From JAXGZG01 sp040771825 (GTDB lineage Bacteria > Bacillota > Sulfobacillia > Fermentithermobacillales > Fermentithermobacillaceae), in the NCBI GenBank assembly GCA_040771825.1, contig JAXGZG010000004.1, positions 310,001 through 374,000 of the forward strand: DNA of 64,000 nt. Direction: 5' to 3'. A model generated the notes under the pieces. The model saw only the letters and a list, made by a program, of their open reading frames with translations. It made no database searches and was not told the origin of the DNA. Shown here piece by piece: positions 57,224-64,000 of the stretch. Both the position numbers and the translations under genes were made by a program. Position 1 is the first letter of the stretch. Each line of letters opens with the position of its first letter.

Positions 57224-57883
57224 TTGGCTCCTCCGAGGCCAGAAACCACGGGATGGCAGGCAGAGATCTGTGAAAATCGTCATCATAGTCGCCGGTCGCT
57301 GCCTCTATCTTTAGGTCCACACCCTCCGCCTTAGCGATATACCGGGCGGCGTGCAAAAGGCCTGCGTACAGCCCTTTACCGTACTCGCCGTCTTCAAAAT
57401 ACGGGGTCATCTCATCAAGGCAGTCACCGGCCCGAGCGTCGGTGATTATGTGCTCAAGGCCGTATCCGACTTCTGCCCTCAGGTCATGGTCTTCCATTGA
57501 TACTACGACCAAAGGCCCTTGTCCTCGCCCTTTTTGCCAATGCCCCACTGCTCATACAGGTTAACTGCGTACATCAGAAGACTCTCGTCGCCGTGATCGT
57601 TGACTATCGCCACGGCGAAAGTGGTACCAATCTGATCAAGCACCGCGCCGGCCAATGCCTCTAAGTTAGATCTATCGTCACGAGACAGTACTCCGACAAA
57701 ATCGTTGATGTTCCCCTTGGCTTCAGGGTATTGCGGAGCAGAAAGCGCTACAGGTGCTAGGGCCATACTCAGAATTGCCACACAAACCGAAAAGGCCAAT
57801 ACAGGCACAGGGTTGCCTAGGCTCTGTCTGAACCGGCTAACTGAGCCTATACTCCCTCGATTCTTGGCCCTTGACGGCTGCAC
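57224..57883 (-). pseudogene. TPM-domain (DUF477) protein, frameshifted
   Basis: Two overlapping frames together give a TPM domain: the first (57883 down to about 57503) has a signal-like hydrophobic segment and NINDFVGVLSRDDRSNLEAL, AIVNDHGDESLLMYAVNLYE and WGIGKKGEDKGL, the second continues LVVVSMEDHDLRAEVGYGLE, HIITDARAGDC. One base is missing in the T-run near 57512. The second frame runs into the start of lemA without the usual C-terminal membrane helix, so the gene is truncated as well. Either a recent pseudogene or, less likely, sequence error plus a truncated variant. Confidence 0.8.
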
Positions 57884-58110
57884 CGCTCTCCCCCCTTTTC
57901 TGCAAAGCAGTTGTCTTCGTATTCATGGTAGACTACGCTGTCCGGGCTTATGAGGTCTGATACGGCCCAGTTCAGATGGGATTCGCGGTGTAGGAGACCC
58001 ATGCCCAATGCGCAGTCGGCGCCAAGATGGCCACGATCTCGGCCACAAGTCTTCATCCGGCAAGATATGGTAACATTGATGAGGAATTCGCGGGTAAAGA
58101 GGTGAGCGGC

Positions 58111-59151
58111 ATGTCCGAGCAAGGACCGCCTCAAGGGGCTGTACTTAAGACTTTACTTCCTGGCCAAGCCATATTTTCTGTGCCTAATCCAACATTGCGA
58201 AGGAAGATAAAACTTGCCCTAGAAAGTCTCGCTCCTTATACAGAAAAGAGTGAGCCTTACTGCGATTACTCCCTTCGCCTTACCCAAGACGGTAGCACCG
58301 TTGCAGTCAAGCAATTCCGGTCCGGCGCTTTGCAGATCCAGGGAAAGGATGGGCCCCTATTCCAAGGCGCCCTGGCCGCCATATGCTCTTCCACAAAGGC
58401 CAATATTCCTTCGTGCGCCCCGAGGCCGGGTACCGGCTCTTCTGCATCCAGCCGAGAAACCAAGTCAAACGGCCAGTCCCTCTCGTTGCCCCCCGAGGGG
58501 TACCCCTACATTGGAATAGACGAATCGGGAAAAGGTGACTATTTCGGTCCTCTGGTCATCGCCGCGGTTTGCCTGGATGAAGAGGCGGCTCAACAAATGG
58601 CCAGTGCGGGGATTCGAGACTCCAAGGCAATAACCGATGAACGGTGCCAAACTCTTGCGAATCTCATCAAGAAGAGTCTCCCGGGCCTTTATCAGATAGT
58701 TGAAGTCTCTCCCAGACAATACAACATACTGTACCAAGAGTTTCGTGAAGAGAACAAGAACCTCAACAATCTGCTGGCATGGGGGCACTCCCGAGCTTTG
58801 GAGAGTCTTCTGGAGAACGTTCAATGCCAGTACGCCATATCCGACAAATTCGGCAGCGAAGGCCTCATCAAGTCAAGACTCATGTCAAAGGGAAGGAATA
58901 TCCGTCTCATCCAGGAGCCGCGAGCCGAACGGTATGCGGCCGTGGCTGCCGCATCGATCCTCGCCAGGGATCGGTTCCTTTCTAGGCTTGAGACCATTGG
59001 CCAAAGCGTAGGAACGAACCTACCCAAAGGCGCATCCCCGGCAGTCATCGAAGTAGCGCAAGCCCTTGTCAGGGAAAAGGGCAAAACTGTGCTTTCGGAC
59101 ATAGCCAAACTGCACTTTAAGACCACTGGACACGTCCTTGGCCGGCAATAA
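58111..59151 (+). CDS. rnhC: Ribonuclease HIII
   Basis: The 346-residue enzyme has the RNase HII/HIII catalytic site: D137-E138 in YIGIDESGKGDYFGPLV, Asp in GIRDSKAITD, SDKFGSEGLIK, and RAERYAAVAAASILARDRFL. The N-terminal 90 residues form the TBP-like substrate-binding domain specific to RNase HIII (LKLALESLAPYT-like region). The linker 95-128 is unusually Ser/Pro-rich. It removes RNA from RNA-DNA hybrids in Bacillota. ATG 58111 is chosen by AAGAGGTG upstream; GTG or ATG starts further up give an unlikely extension. Confidence 0.93.
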   Translation: MSEQGPPQGAVLKTLLPGQAIFSVPNPTLRRKIKLALESLAPYTEKSEPYCDYSLRLTQDGSTVAVKQFRSGALQIQGKDGPLFQGALAAICSSTKANIPSCAPRPGTGSSASSRETKSNGQSLSLPPEGYPYIGIDESGKGDYFGPLVIAAVCLDEEAAQQMASAGIRDSKAITDERCQTLANLIKKSLPGLYQIVEVSPRQYNILYQEFREENKNLNNLLAWGHSRALESLLENVQCQYAISDKFGSEGLIKSRLMSKGRNIRLIQEPRAERYAAVAAASILARDRFLSRLETIGQSVGTNLPKGASPAVIEVAQALVREKGKTVLSDIAKLHFKTTGHVLGRQ

Positions 59152-59210
59152 CACCTTATACCGCTCTCGACGATCAAAGGCGCCTCATTGCGCGAAAACT
59201 AGCAAGGTTC

Positions 59211-60101
59211 CTAGCAACACATTGCCGCCATTTTCTCTATGACTAGCCTAGCGTGTTCCGATTCACGAGCCATGTGATACGGAAGAAGCGGCGGAGCGAC
59301 CCCCAAGAGGTCGTTCCTCTCCCGGTGGAGAAATGTATCGTAAGTGAAGTCGCGATCGCCCACACTAAGCTCAGTAGCTTCTCTTGAGAGGCGCCCGGCC
59401 GCTGGCATGGTCTTCAAGCCGCACAGGGTAGCGGCGTGGAGTCCTTGGGCCTCTAGCCCTTCCTTCTCCAATAACTTCCGCCATTCTGCATTCTCGTGAT
59501 GGTAGCGACTCTCAAGTGAGTCAATGAGGTTCTGGAGCAGTCCTGAGTGAGCCGCCTGGTCCATGAGCCAAAAGCCTACGGTGTCCAGAAGCGAAGCCAT
59601 GCTGCATCGGTCCCCACCCGGCATACCGGGCTCAGGTGTGCTGGCGGGATCTAGGGCGATCATGAGAAACCTCCGGGTCTCAGTCACCATGTGCACGGCT
59701 TCCCCCACAAACACGTTGGCCGACAGGTCGCCAGACAGGAGCGCCGCCACGAGCCAATTTAGGAAACAGAGCATGCGCTGGGCTTCTTTAACGGCTTCGT
59801 CCATGACCCTCCCCTCAGATCCTCTGGCGCACCGTTCCAGAAGGTCCTTGAAACGGGCAGCGAACCCTTTGGCCTCGGCGATAAGTTCAGGGCGGTCGCA
59901 GGGTAGTCCTCCGGCAAGAAAGGTGCCGTGTTCTGAGAAAGTAATCAGCCAAAAAGCCAACCCGAGAACCCGGTCCAGTTGGCCGGCAGGCGATGCTCCG
60001 AAAAAGGGTGTGAACGGAGTAAGCGTTCTGCATTGCTTAACGGCAACACTTGTTTCAGGCCTCAGTAGGTGAATCTCAGCATCTCTATCCACGTCTTCCA
60101 A
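59211..60101 (-). CDS. DUF2935-like helical protein
   Basis: The 296-residue, all-helical product resembles DUF2935: FWLITFSEHGTFLAGGL, DLLERCARGSEGRVMDEAVK, a middle segment FLNWLVAALLSG, and MARESEHARLVIEKM near the end. His/Glu pairs (SEHGTF, ESEHA) at both ends recall metal-binding four-helix bundles of the ferritin-like kind. The family is found in spore-forming Bacillota and its function is not known. The ATG has no strong ribosome binding site upstream. Confidence 0.65.
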   Translation of the reverse strand: MEDVDRDAEIHLLRPETSVAVKQCRTLTPFTPFFGASPAGQLDRVLGLAFWLITFSEHGTFLAGGLPCDRPELIAEAKGFAARFKDLLERCARGSEGRVMDEAVKEAQRMLCFLNWLVAALLSGDLSANVFVGEAVHMVTETRRFLMIALDPASTPEPGMPGGDRCSMASLLDTVGFWLMDQAAHSGLLQNLIDSLESRYHHENAEWRKLLEKEGLEAQGLHAATLCGLKTMPAAGRLSREATELSVGDRDFTYDTFLHRERNDLLGVAPPLLPYHMARESEHARLVIEKMAAMCC

Positions 60102-60252
60102 GCCCCCTCGTCTTCAGGAACTGCCTAAAACCGGAGCGTCCCTGATGGAATTATCCGCAACATGTTATGTTGACTGCGTTCCTGGCGTGAGGCTTTGGTT
60201 CGCGTTCAGGAGTTCTGTTCAAGAAGGCGCGGTCTCTCCTCAACAAGCCACA

Positions 60253-60278
60253 GGCGGGCCATCCCATGACGGCCCGCC
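60253..60278 (-). terminator. Hairpin after the M14 peptidase gene
   Basis: GGCGGGCC (60253-60260) pairs with GGCCCGCC (60271-60278), 10-nt loop; the T-run on the minus strand is weak (TGTGGCTTGTT). Confidence 0.55.
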
Positions 60279-60307
60279 GCGTCTGTCCATGGTTCGAAAC
60301 CCGATAT

Positions 60308-62866
60308 CTACTCGGGGATGCTCGACCCCAGATAGAGCGAGTTGAATATGATCTTGTAGGTGCCCTTGGCCTGCGCTCTGAAGTGGGGATGGAAACCGAC
60401 CAAAACCACCCTGCCGTGACCCACGGCGAACTCGACCAAAGCGGCCTTGTTGGTCAGGTACTGACCTCCAAGGAGCCACCCCGACAAGAGCGGATCTACA
60501 GACGGGTATTTGGCCACGACTGTCCCGTCATCTAAATTCCAAGCAGGGCTTCTGCTGAACATGACTGCGGTCTCCCTAGGAAGCCCGAACCCCAGGGGAT
60601 GTCCCGTATCTACCACGACCTTGAGCACGGAACCGGGAGCGAAGAAATCCTGGGACTTCTTGTCGGCAACAACATTCTGGCACGGCAGACCAAGCTCAGA
60701 TACGGCCCACCCACAGGCAGCATCTAGGAACACACAGGTACCGCCCTTCTCCACAAACGAAGCGATGGCATCTTTGCCTTGTGCTCCCAACCCGCCGGCG
60801 AACTCTGGCGGGCAGTTGCCGGGCCGGTTTCCGTCGCGGATGAAGTCCGCTCCCTGTGAGGGAAACACGATGGTGTCAAATTCCCCATTCAGTTCGCCTC
60901 TGCGTAAACGGCGGTTCTCAACTGACTGGTACGGAAAGCCATATTCCTCAAGCACATACCGCAGCCAACCCTCATCGGCGTTAGGCCGATACGATTTATA
61001 GATTGCAGCCCTTGGCGTCCTGAGTTGAAGTCTGGGACTCTTCACAGGCGACATCGGAGAAACCCCTAGGGCGCAAACTCCGTATTCCCGGCAGGCGGCG
61101 TCCAGAGCGTCCCGGTAGGTAGTCGGCACCAGGAACGTGCCTGCTTCCACTATCCGGTCACCGTCTTTGTAGGACACTGTGGTACGGTACACATCAACGG
61201 AATCGTTCAGTAGACGGTTAGCTACCTTGGCTGCGGCATTGACTGACGGCTCAATGGCCAGCCAGGTCTCGCTCTTGGCAGGTGAACCGCTATCCACAGT
61301 GACAGCGGCCGGCGCTGGTCCGCCGGTACATGCAGTACTGGCACCCCGCGATTCCCCCCCGCCGACTGCCGAACCTTCCGGCAACCCGGGTTCCTGGACT
61401 CTAGACAAGCTGCAGGCGAAAGGACTATTGGCCAGGTACGCTTTGACTCCCATTAAAAGAGGCAGCGTGTGGCCGGTGACGTCATATGGGAGTTTGGGAG
61501 GCCCACCTGGATACTGCCTGAGATCCGGGTAGTTCTGCACTTCTAAAAGAGTCTTGGCGAAAGCACCGTAGGGCTGAGCCAGTTTGATGACGTAGGACCC
61601 GCATCTGTGGGTAACACCATCTACCTCAAAATCCTCCAGAGCCTGATGGATTTCCACCTGCCCCATGTGCATCACTTTGAGAAGCTCATAGAGCATGACA
61701 GGGTCCCTTTGATCGCTAGGAAATACGAAAGCGTAGGGCTCTTCTCGGTCGCACGCCCGCATAGAAAGCTTCAGGAAATTTGAGACCCACATGTCTCGGA
61801 ACTTGGCAGCGTGGCTCAGACATCCCAAAGATGCGACCTTCTCGTAGTCAACTACATCCCTCAATCGCCACTCCCCGCCTGGCCAAGGAACCGGGTGATT
61901 CCAAGTTGCCTCTCGGGGGTCAGCGCCGTCCCTCGTGGGACGAAGCTCATCCTGGCGTCTCGTCACAGGTGTAGCCAGCTTCACGCTTGCTGCCTCAATG
62001 AGAATCCTTACACCGCCGTGGTAGTGCTGATACGCCCTTGAAGGGGCAAACGCATCGTAGCCGTTATAGCAACTTACTCCCGTCTTTCCCGACGAGACCA
62101 CCTCGCTGATTATGTGCGAGCCGAGATCTGCGATCTCCTGACGCAGAATGTAGTCAATGTTGGGATCGTAAGGATCGAGGTACGGCGGCACAAATAGCCG
62201 AAAACCCAAATCGCCCATTTGGTGCAAATCGAACACGATGTGGGGATGCCAGACATGGTGAACCTTCTCCACAGTCAGCCTGTTCTCCACCAGGTTAAGC
62301 ATGAACCAGTCTCTGTTGTTATCATGACCCGCGTACTTTTGGTACAGGAAGGGCAGAGTCACTCCTTCCCACTTGGTTCCAAGGTACTTCTTGTACCACT
62401 CCACGACCATGTCCAGTCCATCGGGGTTCAAAGACGGAATCAGGATCAGGATGACGTTGTCCAGTATCTCTTGGATCTTGGGGTCATCCCGGGTCTCAAG
62501 GTCGTAAGCCAATTCCATAGACATTTGGGCGGCCCCAACCTCAGTGGCGTGGATAGAGCAAGATATGAGCACTACTGTCTTGCCCAAAGCCGCCAGCTTC
62601 TCTCCTTCGTCACAAGAAAGGTCGCGAGGATCGGCCAAACGGCCCTGAATCTCCCTAAGCTCATCCAGCCTCTCCAGGTTCTCAGGAGATGAGATGCATA
62701 GGTAGAAGAACGGCCTGCCTTCAGTGGACTCCCCCATATCGAACCACCGGATTCGCCTTGCTCCTTGAGCCAGTTGACGCATGTATCCCGTAATCTCGGA
62801 CCAATCAGCAAGCTTCCTGTCATCTCCGGGCCTAAACCCCAAATAAGTAGTAGGCGAGACTGCCAT
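60308..62866 (-). CDS. M14-family zinc carboxypeptidase-like metallopeptidase
   Basis: The 852-residue cytoplasmic-looking protein has the M14 zinc ligands in ISCSIHATEVGAAQM (H106, E109), the substrate Arg in GHDNNRDWFML and the third ligand His in VFDLHQMGDLG. The catalytic Glu may lie in GGVRILIEAASV. The domain occupies residues about 1-330. The last 400 residues include a glutamine-amidotransferase-like (ThuA/DUF4159-like) region (IVFPSQGADFI, LFDAACG-like segments, VLVGFHPHF) that in related proteins follows the peptidase. No signal peptide, although several homologues are secreted. It probably trims peptides or muropeptides. Confidence 0.82.
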   Translation of the reverse strand: MAVSPTTYLGFRPGDDRKLADWSEITGYMRQLAQGARRIRWFDMGESTEGRPFFYLCISSPENLERLDELREIQGRLADPRDLSCDEGEKLAALGKTVVLISCSIHATEVGAAQMSMELAYDLETRDDPKIQEILDNVILILIPSLNPDGLDMVVEWYKKYLGTKWEGVTLPFLYQKYAGHDNNRDWFMLNLVENRLTVEKVHHVWHPHIVFDLHQMGDLGFRLFVPPYLDPYDPNIDYILRQEIADLGSHIISEVVSSGKTGVSCYNGYDAFAPSRAYQHYHGGVRILIEAASVKLATPVTRRQDELRPTRDGADPREATWNHPVPWPGGEWRLRDVVDYEKVASLGCLSHAAKFRDMWVSNFLKLSMRACDREEPYAFVFPSDQRDPVMLYELLKVMHMGQVEIHQALEDFEVDGVTHRCGSYVIKLAQPYGAFAKTLLEVQNYPDLRQYPGGPPKLPYDVTGHTLPLLMGVKAYLANSPFACSLSRVQEPGLPEGSAVGGGESRGASTACTGGPAPAAVTVDSGSPAKSETWLAIEPSVNAAAKVANRLLNDSVDVYRTTVSYKDGDRIVEAGTFLVPTTYRDALDAACREYGVCALGVSPMSPVKSPRLQLRTPRAAIYKSYRPNADEGWLRYVLEEYGFPYQSVENRRLRRGELNGEFDTIVFPSQGADFIRDGNRPGNCPPEFAGGLGAQGKDAIASFVEKGGTCVFLDAACGWAVSELGLPCQNVVADKKSQDFFAPGSVLKVVVDTGHPLGFGLPRETAVMFSRSPAWNLDDGTVVAKYPSVDPLLSGWLLGGQYLTNKAALVEFAVGHGRVVLVGFHPHFRAQAKGTYKIIFNSLYLGSSIPE

Positions 62867-62969
62867 AGGCGCGCACCGCTAATTTCGGTGCTTTCCTCCC
62901 TTCGGGCAAATGGTAGGTTAAAGATGGTCACAGGACACACTTTCCATTCGGGAGTCGAAATTTCCTCCT

Positions 62970-64000
62970 CTAGCGTCTCCCCCGGATCACTGAAGCGGCA
63001 AAACTGAAGAAGCCCCTGTCACCCTTGAAGACATCCTCCAAGGCGTTGAGGACATAATCGATTTGCTCCTGCGTCACAGTTAGAGGCGGCTCAAGCCTCA
63101 TGACGTTAGGGTTATTCAAGGTGTAAGCAGTTATGATGTGGTGCTTGCGGAAGAGATCTGCGGCCACCATTGACGCGAAGTACTCCTCCGACACCCTGTT
63201 GATGGAGCCGGCGGTCAGGGCGTCAAGCAAACCGCCCACAGGCTTCTTGAATTCCACTCCGATGAGAAGGCCCATGCCCCTAACGTCTTCAATCACCTTG
63301 TACCTGTCTTTCAAGGCATTGAGGCCACCTAGAAAGTACTTGCCTAACTCAGCTGCCCTTTCTGGAAGCTCATCGGAGACGACCTTTTGGATAGTGGCCA
63401 GAGCAGCAGCGCAAGCCCTAGTTCCCCCTCCAAACGTGGAAGTGTGCAGTACTGCCCGGTTGAGCCCTCCGTAGGCCTTCTCCCACACTCTTCTCGTGGC
63501 TACTGTAGCCCCGATTGGGACAACTCCTCCGCCTAGAGCCTTGGCGAGGCAAAGGATGTCAGGTGCCACTCCTTCATGTTCGCACGCAAACAGGCGGCCA
63601 GTGCGGCCAAGACCCGTCTGCACCTCGTCGGCAATCAGAAGAGCATCGTACCTGTATGTAAGCTCCCGCACGTTCCGAAGATACCCCTCAGGAAACACAA
63701 CCACGCCGCCTTCGCCTTGAATAGGTTCCATAATGAAAGCAGCTACTCTTTGCGACTTCAGAACCCGCTCCAATGCGTCGGCGTCACCAAAAGGGATCTC
63801 CACGGTTCCCGAGAGCAAAGGCTGGAAAGGCGTCTTGTACTTCTCGCGCCCCCCAACAGAAAGCGCCCCGAGAGTCTTTCCGTGAAAAGCCCCTGTGCAG
63901 TAGACGAAGGCTCCGTCGCCCATGGCGCCCCTAGCCAGTTTCAGCCCTGATTCAACAGCTTCGGTGCCGCTGTTGCTGAAGAAAACCATCTCAAGATCCC
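62970..64000 (-). CDS. Class III PLP aminotransferase, 5' end beyond the window
   Basis: The frame is open at the right edge (minus strand), so the N-terminus is missing. Visible motifs are FFSNSGTEAVESGLKLAR (PLP phosphate site), AFIMEPIQGEGG, LLIADEVQTGLGRTG (Asp for pyridine N), and CLAKALGGGVVPIG with the PLP-binding Lys. This is the acetylornithine/putrescine aminotransferase branch (ArgD, PatA, GabT). The substrate is not decided by the motifs; near absence of arginine or lysine genes leaves an amino-acid or polyamine role open. Confidence 0.88.
   Translation of the reverse strand, partial: DLEMVFFSNSGTEAVESGLKLARGAMGDGAFVYCTGAFHGKTLGALSVGGREKYKTPFQPLLSGTVEIPFGDADALERVLKSQRVAAFIMEPIQGEGGVVVFPEGYLRNVRELTYRYDALLIADEVQTGLGRTGRLFACEHEGVAPDILCLAKALGGGVVPIGATVATRRVWEKAYGGLNRAVLHTSTFGGGTRACAAALATIQKVVSDELPERAAELGKYFLGGLNALKDRYKVIEDVRGMGLLIGVEFKKPVGGLLDALTAGSINRVSEEYFASMVAADLFRKHHIITAYTLNNPNVMRLEPPLTVTQEQIDYVLNALEDVFKGDRGFFSFAASVIRGRR

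Overview
The window looks like a chromosomal contig of a spore-former-like Bacillota (Firmicutes) lineage with moderately high GC. The evidence is ribonuclease HIII, a PepV-type dipeptidase, several S-layer-homology (SLH) proteins, strong AGGAGG-type ribosome binding sites, frequent GTG/TTG starts and a class A RNase P RNA. No 16S rRNA is present, so the genus cannot be named.

Layout. 1-724: end of an SLH protein, its terminator and a decayed ExeA/TniB-like ATPase. 725-8158: a 7.4-kb element integrated in the 3' half of a tRNA-Pro(CGG) gene, bounded by a perfect 45-bp repeat. It carries a tyrosine integrase, two excisionase-like HTH proteins, a primase/helicase-type ATPase, a P27-like small terminase and small unknowns, but no capsid or tail genes, so it resembles a phage satellite. 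8190-17290: aminoglycoside-phosphotransferase-like kinase, two-domain GNAT acetyltransferase, beta-propeller lipoprotein, a membrane-bound MFS-LuxR regulator and a large secreted beta-helix/SLH protein.

17574-26418: the most unusual part. It holds a divergently transcribed J-like protein, then an FHA protein, a soluble Ser/Thr kinase, a GrpE-like exchange factor, a large atypical Hsp70, a broken second Hsp70 and a TPR-TM-BON-LysM membrane protein. Together these read as a dedicated chaperone machine wired to phospho-signalling and the cell envelope. 26419-28291: a decayed ROK gene and a DUF2975/YozG-type HTH pair with a clear operator-promoter.

28292-41678: zinc alcohol dehydrogenase, ThiF/MoeB-like protein, an AAA ATPase + VWA pair, an Orn/Lys/Arg decarboxylase, an amidase and a CofE-like ligase (a tight plus-strand run), PepV, an SLH protein with repeated beta domains, and DUF378. 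41815-46912: a complete branched-chain-amino-acid-type ABC transporter (livKHMGF) and a VOC protein. 47074-52270: small proteins, an M48 protease, a DUF1893 protein, DNA polymerase IV and a DedA-fusion membrane protein. 52404-52816: RNase P RNA with its promoter. 53378-56277: a four-gene operon of uncharacterised membrane proteins including DUF6754. 56654-64000: LemA with a frameshifted TPM gene, RNase HIII, a DUF2935-like protein, an M14 peptidase and a class III aminotransferase that runs off the right edge.
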